This document shows positions 11,930 to 23,795 of a DNA stretch of 64,000 nt, piece after piece. How positions within the stretch are numbered: the first letter of the stretch is position 1; the number at the start of each line of letters is the position of its first letter. Under the pieces are notes generated by a model that was given only the letters and a program-made list of their open reading frames with translations, searched no databases and had not been told where the DNA came from. Where the stretch lies: the NCBI RefSeq assembly GCF_010389155.1, contig NC_057763.1, positions 35,384,645 to 35,448,644 of the forward strand, read 5' to 3'. Made by a program: the position numbers and the translations under genes. The stretch is from Erigeron canadensis (lineage: Eukaryota; Streptophyta; Magnoliopsida; Asterales; Asteraceae).

Positions 11930-13240
11930 CAATGTTTTAAAAACTAGTTTTTAATTTGAATCAGGAAAGTTGCGTAGACATATTGGACCAACCGGTTCAA
12001 CCGGATAGTGTATTTTATTATTTTTATTTTATAAAAATTCTACTAAGCTTGTTAATCTTAATCTTAATCTTAATATATACTATAAGACAGTTGAACTAAT
12101 GACTTATTAACCAATCAAATCGCTTAATTTCATCAAATTGACTTTCGCTTATGTCATCAATTAGATTAATTATAAATTAAAAATCCTAATAATCATTATC
12201 TAAATCTATTAATCGTATTACATTAGTATTTATATTAATTTGTAAAAAAATTCTCATTAATTTACACTTTTTGTTTTTCATCAGTAATTTACGCTTTTTA
12301 ACCCTAAATACTTAATTTGTATTTATTTTTAGCTATCAACTTGATATGATTCTTTTAAAAAAAAATTTAAAATTTACAAATAGTATTTATATTTAATTTT
12401 TTAAAGTTTAATTGTCACTCAAATCAAGAAATTTAATTGTTATCAAAAGATATGAAAACATTCATAATTGTTATTTAATTATCATATGACAAATGATTGA
12501 ATTTAAACTTAATCATGTTATGAACTCGCATCATGATCAAATTATAACACTTGAATGTTAAGTACAAGATCACAAATATGTTAAGTACTGTATATACTTG
12601 AATGTTAAGTACAAGATCACAAATATGTTTATATTTTAATTCTTAATTGTCTTTCACAATAATATCACATTATGAGTATAAATGGTTTAAAAAAGTTTTA
12701 TAATAGAGAAATTATTATAGCATATGCCTTTTAGAATGATTACGACAAACAATTTCATTAATATGTCTTAGCTAATAATGACAATGACGAACTTGTGATT
12801 ATTGTATTACAACTTGCAAATTATAACACTTAGAACCGTATACCTTCAAAATTGTAAGCTTTTATGAATTAAATGTATGAAGATCTAATATTAATAATAT
12901 CGTAAACTCGTGTCCAATGTTGGACACGAGTCTAAAATCTAGTATCCAATGAAAATAATCATTAACAATTTAACAAAGATCACACCAAATAATTATTTCA
13001 TAAATCATAACAATATAGAAGTTTCAAAGTTCACAAAAGTATTAAAATAAATATAACTCGAAACCAAAACAAAAGTTTTAATAAAAAAAGAAAAAAACCA
13101 GTTGAATCGGGAAAAAAGATGCGAAAACCGGTCGTTCGAATATACTAAGAAAACGGTAAAATAAAAATGATCTCGGCCGTCCATCTGAAACCAGGACAAA
13201 TGGGTAGACCGGCCGGTTCAAAGGGGTTTAAAAAACATTG
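11930..13240. mobile_element. hAT-like non-autonomous element with ACCGGTT subterminal repeats
   Basis: The left end is CAATGTTTTAAAAAC. The right end read in reverse is CAATGTTTTTTAAAC. CCGGTT-rich palindromes sit just inside both ends (AACCGGTTCAACCGG near 11989; GGCCGGTTC near 13211). Flanking 8-mers ACGTTACT and ATATCACT agree at five of eight positions, so the target duplication is eroded. No transposase is visible. A Helitron (12068-12942) occupies the interior. Confidence 0.5.
12068..12942 (+). mobile_element. non-autonomous Helitron with perfect 3' hairpin
   Basis: The 3' end is textbook: a perfect 10-bp stem CTCGTGTCCA/TGGACACGAG with an ATGT loop (12907-12930), then TCTAAAAT and CTAG at 12939-12942 before a T. 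The likely 5' end is TCTTAATATATACTATAAG at 12068, after an A. No Rep/helicase coding sequence is present. A direct repeat starting ACTTGAATGTTAAGTAC occurs near 12549 and 12597. Confidence 0.7.
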
Positions 13241-13287
13241 ATATCACTTTCTAAAGTTCCAAAACCCTTTTAATTCCAGAATTATCA

Positions 13288-13320
13288 CTAGTTTTTTTAC
13301 CGGGCTTTGCCCCGGAGACA
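13288..13320 (-). mobile_element. Helitron 3' terminus (minus strand)
   Basis: Read on the minus strand, the hairpin CCGGGGCAAAGCCCGG is followed by TAAAAAAA and CTAG, ending at 13288 before a T. This is the canonical Helitron 3' signature. The matching 5' end, at higher coordinates, was not located. Confidence 0.6.
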
Positions 13321-14300
13321 TAACATTGCTTGTTTAAATGTTCGCTAGAAAATGTATTGTGGTGTATCAATGACTCAACGTAACATACAGTAATCATTTA
13401 CATGATCAATTTTATGAATAGTTGATGTAAATAAAAAAATACGAATGTTAATTATGTAGCAATTAAAAAAGTGAAAACACATTAAAATTATACTATTATA
13501 TGTAAAATACAAAAATAAATGGAAAGTATCATATAGATTAATGTAGAAAATAGTAAAAACAAATGAATGCGGATACCATATTAATTTTGTACAATAAATT
13601 ATATAAACCAAAACAACTTAAATTACGACAACTTTAGGTAAAAGTATTAGGCAAAAATGTTTTTTTGTTAAACTGAGAGACCGATAAACAATACTAATTT
13701 CACACAAAAACTACAGTCGAACGCCTGTTAAAAAAATGGATCTGATTTGCAGCAGCTTTTGTAATTCTTGTAAGACACTAAAATAGCGTCTAACGACCAT
13801 TAGCACCCGTTGGAGAAAAATACCTTAATTCTCTGTTAGAAAAGGACTTGATTTGCAGTCGTTATTGTTACTTCTGTTAAACACCCAAATAAAACGTAAT
13901 GGCCGTTAGCTCTTGTTGGAGTTTCCTAATGACTTTTTAACCGTAAGGACTATTGTCGCAACATATTTAATGACAGGGACTAATATTGTTTAGAAAGCAT
14001 GTGCTAGGGGGTTAAATGCTAAAAAAAGTTGAAAGTTACATGTATGCATACTTGTATGTTATGCTTAGGAAGTTGTAATTTAGTATATAGGTATAATAGA
14101 CAAACCCTAGTAAAAAAGCTGTTTAATTTTTAAACCTAATTATCTCACCCGCTAATCTGGAAATCGCGGGAGGGGGGAAAATGCAAAAAATTGCGGGAGG
14201 GGGAAATGTTTAACTATTCCTACTTTCCTAGTTTGTTTGCATTTTTTGATTTAATTGGTTTTAAAACCTACGCCAAGGGGATTCAGGGCTACTAATCTGC
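13321..14300. other. intergenic; degenerate ~110-bp duplication at 13729-13930
   Basis: No gene is seen. Two diverged copies of a segment with GATTTGCAG...GTTAAACACC and CGTTGGAG-like text lie side by side. GC-rich patches around 14165-14340 probably belong to the 5' region of the downstream NTH1 gene. Confidence 0.4.
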
Positions 14301-14826
14301 GAATCGGGGGAAGCCGATAAAGAAACCCAACCGGCGACGTAGATGCACCTTCCTAAACATACATACATATATATATAGTAAGTTGTTCATTTGTCTCTCT
14401 GCTTGCTATGTTAGATAGATAGTAATAAAAAATAATTATTTATTGACTAGGGTTTAATTTTAATGTGCTGCTTCAAGATTTTTATAAATTTTTTTATTTA
14501 ATTGACATGTTTTTAGATTTGCAATTAATCTATTGAATCTGTTATGACACTAAGTAGTTATTCGTGCTTGTTTATTTGTGACAAACTAATGTCAATGTGA
14601 CTAGAATTTTAACATTACCATTACAATAGACTGTTAGGTCACAATAGAGAAAAGATTCGCTGACTTATAATTACTGCAAAATGTCATATATTTCGTGACC
14701 TTGGCCGAAGCCTAACGGATTATCATTCATTTTAATTTCTCACTTCTACTTTAGTACGTATCCATCAGTAATGTCTCACTTCTACTTGTACTAGTTTTTG
14801 CCTCGTTGCAGCAGCAAGTGCGTCTC

Positions 14827-16426
14827 ATGCTCGTCCACCTACGGTATTATCTTATCACTACTGTTGCTTAATACGATGCCTCACTTCTTACATTCAACTA
14901 ATATGTCATTAATATTGATATAATCATTTACCTGAGGGAACGGCGTTTTTTGTTTGTAACCATGCTTATTTGTGTCAACTTTATCTTTATGTTTGAAAAA
15001 TGATCTTTCTTTAATCTCCTTCTTTTTTAAACAAGAGCATCATTCTTTACAGAAATTATATGTTTCTTCCTTTGGCTTTGTCACGATCAAACTTCACTAA
15101 TAGGATGCAAACCAGAGGAATGTCTATCAAAGCAGAAATGGATTCTCCAGAGCATAATGCAAAACCTGAATCAGAGGTCCGTGTCTTTGTAAGAAGGAAA
15201 AGATTGAAAAAGCTTGAAATAGTTCCAGAGAATGTTCACAAGTTAGAGCCTCAAGACCAGAAATTTGGTAGCCTGCCTGACATTGAAGAATTTGCATATA
15301 AAAAACCAAGTGTTGATTTATCACTGAGAAAATCTGAACCAATCTCTAGTGTCCCTGCAAATGTTAAAACTGAGGTCAAACCACCATCGAATTGGGTCAA
15401 AGTTCTAGAAGGAATCCGCGAAATGAGATCTTTAGAAGATGCTCCGGTAGACTCAATGGGATGCGAGAAAGCAGGTAGTTCCCTTCCTCCTAAAGAACGA
15501 AGGTTCGCTGTTTTGGTATCTTCACTCCTATCAAGCCAGACTAAAGACAATGTCACCCATGGAGCCATACAACGCCTCCTTGACAAAGATCTTCTCAAAG
15601 CAGAAACAATTGAGGAAGCCGATGAAGTAACCATAAAAAACTTGATTTACCCGGTTGGATTTTACTCAAGAAAAGCTACCAATCTGAAGAAAATTGCAAA
15701 AATATGCTTGTTGAAATACAACGGAGATATCCCAGACACCCTCGAGTCGTTGTTGTCACTTCCAGGTATAGCTGACAAAATGGGAATGGGTGGTTGTGGG
15801 AGGGTAGTCAAATGTGAAACACTTTTTCTTTCAATTTTTTCCTTTGAAATAAATGTTGGTATGTTACATATGATTATAAATATATATTAGTACATTAATA
15901 ATGTAGTTTCTTGAATACAACTATATAAGAAGTTGAAAGAAAAACATTTCAGGTGACTTTCAATTTGTTATGTTGGCTAAAATTTCTGCTCCTTACCCTT
16001 TCTACCTGTCAAAGATATTATACAACCTGAAATAAAACCATCTTTAGATAAGCAAGCTAAATTTTACCACCTCTTCTTCCAGGTATTGGTCCCAAGATGG
16101 CTCATTTGGTGATGAATATAGCATGGAATAATGTTCAAGGCATATGTGTAGATACTCATGTGCACCGCATTTGTAATCGTCTTGGATGGGTTACACGCCA
16201 TGGTACAAAATTGCCAACCAAGACACCAGAGGAGACAAGAGAGTCGTTGCAATCGTGGCTTCCAAAAGAAGAATGGATCCCGATTAATCCTCTTTTGGTG
16301 GGGTTTGGACAGACTGTATGTACACCTCTTCGACCTTCGTGTGGTTTGTGTAGTATTAATAAACTCTGCCCATCTGCATTTCGGGAGGCCACACCCAAGA
16401 AGATAGTCAGCAAGAAAACAGGGTGA
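14827..16426 (+). CDS. NTH1: endonuclease III homolog (NTH1), copy 1
   Basis: Bifunctional DNA glycosylase/AP lyase that removes oxidised pyrimidines in base-excision repair. Three coding exons, 14827-14843, 15053-15765 and 16083-16426, encode 357 residues. The start was placed in the 17-bp exon because it joins in frame and is conserved in the neighbouring copy. The N-terminus ([17 protein letters not shown]) is basic and Ser/Leu-rich and may be an organellar targeting peptide. VRRKRLKK could be a nuclear signal. Catalytic features are all present: the SSQTKD motif (Gln168), helix-hairpin-helix LPGIGPK with catalytic Lys248, the VDTHVHR aspartate (Asp267), and a 4Fe-4S cluster motif [17 protein letters not shown] (C-x6-C-x2-C-x5-C). 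The length is close to that of other plant NTH1 proteins. Copy 2 follows about 1.9 kb downstream in the same orientation. Confidence 0.92.
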
Positions 16427-18322
16427 ATCACGGGTATCTTCTATGTAAACCTTTGATTTTGTTATATAAGCATTTTGTGACATGCTTCTACTAACTGATG
16501 GCCAAAATAATGCCTGTACAGTGTTTGTGCTTAATTAAATTAGCTACTCTAAGTGGCCTATGAACCACCAACTGGTCGACTATTTTTGACTCAAAGGGTT
16601 CAAACCTTGCTAAACAAATGTCTGTCTATGTGTGTATGTGCAATTGTGCAATGAAGTGTTTAAAAAAAGAACAATCTCTTGTACTTGTGTTTTCATTAAC
16701 CAGGGTTGATGATAGTGAGAGTATATGTTGATGTTTTGAAATATTTCAAGTAGTAATAGGCGTTCCAGTGACCTTTTAGCATTTAAAACATGGCATGCTT
16801 TTAGGAGTTGGACCATTCTACTGGTTCTCAATCTGTCACTCAAAGTCGCATTGCATCAGTTCAGCAAATGTTAGGAGTGGTGGTTGATGGTGAGAGAGAC
16901 GGTTGTGGCGGGGACAGACAAAGGAGAATGATGGAGTGTGTTTCGTTGGCAGCAGAAGTTTGAAGACACAACGGAGGTGGGATGCATATATTGTTGGTAG
17001 TTGGTGTTTCATGTTTGATGGCAGCAAGATAATGGATTGGAAGGGAAGGGTTTGGTTTTTACTGTTATTCGAAAATGGATTTGAAAGGGTAGTTTGTGTT
17101 TCTTTGAAAGTTTGTTTATTAAATTTAGCGGAGGACCAAGACTATTTTTGATATTTGAAACCGAATATACTATTTATTCTTTTTTAAAACGTCCAACTAT
17201 TTTACTCCTACACTACACGAATTTACTATTTTGATGAGTGATAATGTTGTAGTCATGAATTAAATGCAAACCAATGAGATAAATAACACCAGTTAAAAAT
17301 GTTTGACTAAATCGAGATATATACAGAGGACGTAGTGTTTTGATGTTTAGATTACAACCGCCAATACTTCGTATACATATGCTACTCGTAGCTAAGCTTA
17401 CAACCACATACTTTAGTCAAACAAAATTGAAGACTATAATGTTTCTTTCTTTAATACTCCGTAAAAGTATATATAGACATATAGTTGTTTCTACTTTCTA
17501 CGAAGGATAATTTCGAGCAAATTGTATAACAGAATTCTGTCATTTCAAGTTTGAACGGAATCCGACATACAACCCGCGGGCGACGTTTTCTCCTACCAAT
17601 CCGCCCCCATCTATTATTCTATATAGTACTATATTGTAAGTGTTTCCATTTCATGCACCCGCTTTCTTTTATACTACTGTCATGTGTTGCTGTCCTTTCA
17701 TATTTGCTTTCTTTTAATACTTTTTGTTATTCGTCATATATTGTGTCGACTTCGATGACAATCTCAGTTGCTGGATTTCCTAGCTAGGATGGAATTATAT
17801 ATTTTGCTTTGTCATACAACACGACTCCACCGTGAACATGGTCGTTACAAAAATGCTTCTTTAGTTTATTTTCCATGAAAAAGTAGTTAACGGTATCAAT
17901 TTATCTCTGGAAAAACTCTAAACTTCTAATTATTTACAATAGATTTAATTATCGGGTCAAAAAATTATGCAAAATGTCATATTACTTGACCTCGATCTCA
18001 TTACCATACAGAGATAAGCAATGATGAATTTCCAAAACACATTACCATTAAGATCACCCCCTAGCAGGATCTGCTTGTTAATCGCCTTTCGCTTAAATTG
18101 TTCACCTGTGCTTCAATACTACTAACTATTGTGTCACCACTTCATGAATTTCTTCATACCACTTTTTTCTTTCGACACCAAAATATTGTAGTTTTAGAGT
18201 TTTATTTCCTGCTATGTGCTGAGCAGCTTACCTTAACTTAAGGTTTGTCTTAATAGCTTCTTTTTTTGCTTCTCATGTAACAAGGAATACCAGTTTGTGA
18301 CTTTGTTGCATCAAGTTTTCCC
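16427..18322. other. intergenic spacer between the NTH1 copies
   Basis: This holds the 3' flank of copy 1 and the upstream region of copy 2. No convincing gene is seen. The sequence just before each first coding exon is similar in the two genes (for example CTCATGCTCGTCC versus CCATGCTCATCC), so the duplication included the 5' region. Confidence 0.5.
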
Positions 18323-20057
18323 ATGCTCATCCGCCTACGGTATTTTCTTATCACTTTAACTACTATGATACTTCAAAAATTCTTACATGTAACGGATATT
18401 TGAAAAGTAATATAAAAATTTCTTACATCCAACTAATATGTTAGAACTTATGAAAGCAAAAAAAGTTATTTGGAACCATACTTTATCTCAAATTTATTGT
18501 TATGTCGGTAAATTCTTCTCTTTAAATCTCCTCTTCCTGAACAAGGCTCAGTTTTTCACAGGAACTACACGTTGATTCCTTTAGCTTTGTCACGAAATAA
18601 CTTCCCCACTAGTATATGTGCCAGAGCAATATCCATCAAAGCAGAAATGACATCTTCAGAGCATAATGTCAAACCCGAAACTGAGGTCCGTGTTTCTGTA
18701 AGGAGAAAAAGATTGAGAAAGTCTGGAGTAACTGCAGAAAATGTTAAAAAGTTAGAGCCCCAATACCAGAAGTTAGTTAGCTTGCCTGACATTGAAGAGC
18801 TTGCATATGAAAAACCAAGTTCTACCTTACCTCTGAGAAAATCTAAAGCGATCTCGAGTGTGACAAATGATAAAAATCAGGTCAAACCACCATCTAATTG
18901 GTTAAAGGTTGTTGAAGGAATTCGTGAAATGAGATCTTTAGAAGATACTCCAGCTCCCATCCTGGGACCTGAAAAAGTGGGTGATTCTCTTTCTGCAAAA
19001 GATTGGAGATTTGCTATTTTGATATCTACACTCCTATCAAGCATGACCAAACAACACGTCAACCATGGAGCAGTACAACGTCTCATCGATAACAATCTTC
19101 TCAAAGCAGAAACAATCGAGGAAACTGATGAATCAACCCTAAAAACCTTGATTTACCCAGTTGGATTTTATACAAGAAAAGCTACCTACATGAAAAAAGT
19201 AGCAAAAATATGCTTGTTGAAATACAATGGAGATATCCCAGACACCCTCGAGGAATTGTTGTCGCTTCCAGGTAGAGCTGACAAGATTGGCAGGGTGGGC
19301 GGGTTGGATAATGGGTCAAAAGGGATAAAATTGTATTGTATGAAATGGGTGGATCAGGTTAGGTTGACCCATACACCTTTTTTTGTCAAGGTTTTTTCTG
19401 TTATCACGTTGTATTATACAGTCTAACCACGGTAATCCCTGTTACCCAAAAACGATAGTGTTATACAGTATATGATCAGTTGATCACATAAAGACTACTC
19501 GAATATCATTAGTAGGTGAAGTAGTCAAAGTTAACACCGAAAACGTTCAAGTTTAATAATATAATTCTCTGAATAAAACATGTAAGATGTTAATAATGCA
19601 TGTTGGGTGACCTTTGACCCTTTTTCGTTAACCAGTTTTTCAGATTTTATTCTTTTGACCTGTTAAGCCAACTTATTTTTGATAAGAAAAGCTAAATTTG
19701 CCACCTCTACTTACAGGAGTTGGTCCCAAGATGGCCCATTTGGTGTTGCATTTAGCATGGAATGATGTTCAAGGCATATGTGTAGATACTCATGTGCATC
19801 GTATTTGCAACCGTCTTGGTTGGGTTTCACGTCATGGTACAGAATTACCAACCAAGACACCAGAAGAGACACGGGAGTCATTGCAACTGTGGCTTCCAAA
19901 AGAAGAATGGGTCATGATCAATCCTCTTCTGGTTGGGTTTGGACAAACAATATGCACCCCACTTCGACCTTCTTGCAGTCAATGTGGTATTAACGAACTC
20001 TGCCCATCTGCTTTTCGAGAGGCCGCACCCAAGAAGATAACCAGCAAGAAAACATAG
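18323..20057 (+). CDS. NTH1: endonuclease III homolog (NTH1), copy 2, divergent
   Basis: Tandem paralog with the same structure: exons 18323-18339 (17 bp), 18562-19271 and 19717-20057, giving 355 residues. The first exon supplies MLIRLR and is needed for an ATG start. The HhH motif (LPGVGPK), the catalytic Lys, the VDTHVHR Asp and the four iron-sulphur cysteines ([17 protein letters not shown]) are all kept. The otherwise invariant SSQTKD motif reads SSMTKQ here. The Gln at residue 167 is Met and the Asp at residue 170 is Gln. In bacterial endonuclease III the equivalent Gln (Q41 in E. coli) fills the gap left by the flipped base. The open frame is undamaged, so this looks like a diverging paralog and not a dead copy. 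An altered substrate range or reduced activity is inference. Confidence 0.88.
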
Positions 20058-20456
20058 TGAGTCACAGGTATCTTTTATGTAAACTTTTGGTATTTTGGTG
20101 TTTCTAATATAAAGCATCTTTGTGATATGCGTCTGTATAAAAAAGGCCTTAACAATACCAGTTTTTGTAATTTTGTTCATGCTCATGTAAGGTTAGCTAG
20201 TCTGAGTGGCCTATGAACCAACTAGTACTTACTAATCCAAGTTGTTGATTTATTAATAATGGTTTATAAGGGGCAAGGGTGTAGTGCCACACTTGTGGCT
20301 AATTGGCAAGTTTTGGCAAGAAATCAGCCAATCACAAGCCGTCAAGTGTCCAAGTAAAAAAAGCCAATTTTAGCCAAAAACTTACCAAATGTGATGCTAT
20401 AGTGCCGACTTGCCAATTCTTTCTTTTATTCTATATATATATATATATATATATAT

Positions 20457-20649
20457 AGGGGAGGTACTAAAGGGGGGCAAGGGGGTTCAATGCCCCCCTC
20501 CAAATTTAAATTTTGTCATGTATTTTTAAATTTTTCATAAATTTTTAAATTTTTTTTATAGGTTTTTAACATTTTGCTCCCTTTTAGATTTATTTTTCAT
20601 AAGTTTTCTAAGTTTGCCCCCTTTGAAATTTTTTCCTGGTATCGCCTCT
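20457..20649. mobile_element. small (TA)n-flanked element
   Basis: This 193-bp segment lies between a (TA)n tract (20432-20456) and another (20650-20676). Its ends are weak inverted repeats: AGGGGAGGTACTAAAGG on the left and AGAGGCGATACCAGG on the right read in reverse. Both are followed inward by a GGGGGCAA motif. It is grouped with the clearer element at 21101-21616 because of its position in a TA microsatellite. Confidence 0.4.
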
Positions 20650-21100
20650 ATATAAATATATATATATATATATATTCTATGTATACAAAAAAAATTTACA
20701 CCAATATAAATCACACCCACCCACCGCCCCCTTTTCTTCCCCAGTTTTGTCGATGCTCTTTCCCCCTCTCTATATATCTCCATCTATATCTCATCTTTTT
20801 ATATCTATCTATTTCCAATTTATATCCAAAATCCATATCTCCATCCATCTATCAATTCTATTCTATCTATTGGTTTGGCAGAAAAGGAGGTCGCCGGTGG
20901 TGATGATGATGAAGATGGCGATGATGGTGGTACGCCGGGATTTATCCATCTCCTCCCCCAAATCGATATTCCTTTTTTTCCGGCGATGATGATGATCATC
21001 ATCATGATGGAGTTAAAAAGGTTTTAGATGGTCGCCAGAATTCCCCCAATTTTTCCGGTATGTGTATGTGTGTATTGTATATATATATATATATATATAT
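20650..21100. other. promoter-like pyrimidine-rich DNA between TA tracts
   Basis: CT-rich sequence with CCATCTAT/TATCT repeats is followed by GATGATGATGAAGATGGCGATG-like triplet repeats (20900-21010) and a second (TA)n at 21078-21100. It resembles a leader or 5'UTR carried by a TE, but no coding gene follows. Confidence 0.35.
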
Positions 21101-21616
21101 AGGGGTGAGTTAAATTAGGGACTCCTTATTTTAGTGACTGTTAGGGACTCGATCTAGATCGTCCATTTTCATCAGATCTAATCACCACTGATCATCTCCG
21201 GCGACATCTTCGACCATATTCATCTCCGGCGACATCTCCGGCGAGACTTACACATGTGTAAGTTGAATAAAAATTATGATTCGGAACGGGCTTCACCCTT
21301 AAGGATATTCATAAACCAAAGCTGGTGGGGGTGATAGGTCATTGAGGGTAATAGGTCATAGTGTGATAGGTCATAGGGGTGACCGGTGATGTGTGATCTA
21401 CCTAAAAAAAATTTGTACTTAAAACATGTGTAAGTTACTTACACATGTGTAAGTCTCGCCGGAGATGGTCGTCGTCGCCGGAGGATCATGGTGGTGGTCG
21501 GAGATGATCATGGTGGTGGTGGTGGTGGTCAGAGATGATGGTGGTGGTGGCCGGAGAAGGAGGTAGGAGTCCCTAACAGTCCCTAAAATAAGGAGTCCCT
21601 AATTTAACTTTTCCCT
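21101..21616. mobile_element. 516-bp TIR element inserted in a (TA)n microsatellite
   Basis: It has inverted repeats of about 50 bp with few mismatches. The left starts AGGGGTGAGTTAAATTAGGG and the right, reversed, starts AGGGAAAAGTTAAATTAGGG; both continue ACTCCTTATTTTAG. (TA)n directly abuts both ends. Inside are palindromic ACACATGTGTAAGT motifs (near 21251 and 21440) and GGTGGTGGT/CCGGCGA-type triplets. No coding capacity is seen. A related but distinct element lies at 25336-26586. Confidence 0.75.
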
Positions 21617-21809
21617 ATATATATATATATGATTTAAAGGAAAAAAACAAAAAAAAAACTTGCCGATAACGCTCCCAACGTTCATATGCATCGGTCAAAA
21701 CTAGCCGATCTTGCTTGCCAAAACTTGCCAATTTTGCTTGTCGATTCACGTGCTATAGTTTTGCCGATTTTGCCGATGGTTTTAGCCGACTACACCCTTG
21801 CCCTTAAGT

Positions 21810-23260
21810 TTGCTGCTAAAATATCGTTTGTTCATGCGTATATAACAGTTTCAGAAGTGAAAAAGGAATTTGGATATTTTGTGCTTGTATTTTCATTAAG
21901 TAGAGTTGATGAGAAGAAAATGTTTATCAACGTTACAAAAAAGTTCGAGTAGAATTAGTGTTAGTATTTTAGTGCAATTTCACTGTAATATATACGGGCA
22001 ACAGAAGTACATAGTGTACATCTTGTATAAACCGATGTGAGTCAAGGACTAATTAGCAGGGTCAAGGTGAGGCGTCTCTGATGCTTTCATAGTTTCATGT
22101 ATATATGATGACCACTTATTTTTATTTCAACAAATGCTTTTTTTGGGCTATCATTTTTGTAATTTAAACCATTTTATGAATAATCTTATCACTTGTTAAG
22201 CAAAATAGGGGCAGTCGACTCTATATCTGTATACAAATACGAGATGAGTACCCACGTAATGCGGCGGCGGTGGCGGTGGCGGCAACGGGTGGTGCTAGTG
22301 GCGGTGGTGGTAACGATGTGGTTATTAATCTAAAAATAATAGACGTAAATGGTAGTGTAGTTATTTTATAGTTAATAGATGTATATTTTGTAAATAACTT
22401 TATTAAGAATATTATAAAGATATTAGGTGAAAATATTTAAATTAATTAATAAAGGAAATATATAGTTTGGAAAAATATAAGTGTAAAATATTTTAGGAAT
22501 ATATTTGGGTAGATTTAGTGTGTGAGTTAGAGCATCAAGTATGGTTACAAAATCCAGAACAATCCAGAACGCCACCTCAATGCCACATTAGTTTTCACTA
22601 ATTTATCACTTTTAAGCTGTTATGGATGCAGAACGCAAAACATTATTTTTTTCATTTTTTTAATAACTTACCGAATTAATTTGCAGACTACTTTATATTC
22701 ATTTTATATTATAAATATACAGTAATAAAAAATAAACTATCTATTCACAAATTACTAACATAAAATTAAAATAACTACTTTGTAAATATATAATCATTGA
22801 GGGACTAAATTAGAAATTGTTAGAAAATGAAAATGAGTCAGTCAATGATAGATGGCGTATAGACTTTTCCCAACATCCAACACATCTTTTATCTTTGTTT
22901 TAAAACTTTAATAGTGCAGTACATAGTTGGTGCCCCTTTCTCTTCTTTGCAAAACTATTCGCCGAAATATGACCACCGTGAAACCATTCCTCCGGTATGC
23001 TTGCTACTTTCCAACATATCATCGGTGAGTCTATGTATAACATGTATATATATTACTAAAACACTACAACATAACAAAAAAAGGAAAGAGAAAGTGATGT
23101 CGGGCATCGGCGTTGGACACAGAACCCCGGATCAAGATTCGACACCGAAAGTAGCGGAATGGAGGGGTTGTCGGCGCCGAGATGCCAGCAGGGATTCGGG
23201 GTCGGGGTAGATCACCCATACCCTATGCTCTTAGGAATGGGTTGGAAATTAAGAATATTT
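21810..23260. other. intergenic; contains a Helitron 3' remnant (minus) ending at 22240
   Basis: Read on the minus strand, 22275-22240 gives GCCGCATTACGTGGGTACTC followed by ATCTCG. This is close to the CTCG-ended Helitron terminus seen at 24258 and 38384. Its 5' end is not recognisable. GGCGGTGGC triplet repeats at 22261-22315 lie just inside that end. A short open frame around 22914-23210 has no recognisable domain. Confidence 0.4.
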
Positions 23261-23717
23261 TTGGTTTTTCCAAAATAGTGTAATGGAAAATTTTATTTAC
23301 CAAACTAGTATACTTTCAAAAACATTTACCAAGTTAGTATAGTTTTAAAAATATTTAATATTATAGGTAAAATTTATTTTAATATTATATTTATTAAATA
23401 TAAAAATAAACATAAGTGTGTAAAAATTTCTCCACACTTTTATTTCTAAATATTTTTACACAAATAAAAGGGTGAATTTTTTTTAGTTTGTTCACACTAA
23501 CTAAAATTGTGGACAAATGCAATTTTGTTTGTAGTGTTGATTAAAAGATAATCAAGTTTACTTTCATGTAAATCCTATTTATTTATTTTATGCACATTTC
23601 TTTTATTTTATAAGAATTATATATAATTCTGCTTGACTATATTAAATACAATAACATATAACTTATATTACGAAGAGAGATTCGTTTAAAAAAAACATTT
23701 GTTAATGTACGGTTTAC

Positions 23718-23795
23718 CTTTTGGATGGTTCTCTTTTGAGCCATAAAAAAATACACCTATGTATATGTTTGGCTCAAAAGAGAACCATCCAAAAG
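23718..23795. repeat. perfect 26-bp stem hairpin
   Basis: CTTTTGGATGGTTCTCTTTT... (23718-23743) is exactly complementary to 23770-23795 with a 26-nt loop. A few more pairs extend outward after one mismatch. If transcribed it would form a long uninterrupted hairpin suitable for small-RNA processing. It may instead be a tiny foldback MITE. Confidence 0.8.

Larger units (their letters stand above)
20271..21803. mobile_element. TIR element hosting nested (TA)n-flanked elements
   Basis: A perfect 15-bp terminal inverted repeat is visible: GGGCAAGGGTGTAGT at 20271-20285 and ACTACACCCTTGCCC at 21789-21803. Subterminal motifs of the TTGCCAA/GCCGA type recur near both ends. No transposase was found. 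The target duplication is unclear; the flanks are TATAAG on the left and TTAAG on the right. The middle is occupied by (TA)n tracts and two smaller elements at 20457-20649 and 21101-21616. Confidence 0.6.

Noticed and set aside
15127..15634. Minus-strand open frames over NTH1 exon 2
   Set aside because: Shadow frames of a well-supported coding exon. The same holds over SD3-1, copia and guanylate kinase.
16836..17151. Tryptophan-rich frame after NTH1 copy 1
   Set aside because: No family resemblance and no splice or promoter context. GGTGGT-type triplet bias explains the open frame.
22914..23210. 98-residue frame ending in an arginine/glycine-rich tail
   Set aside because: No recognisable domain, no conserved motif, adjacent to TE remnants. 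Composition changes abruptly midway, suggesting chance.
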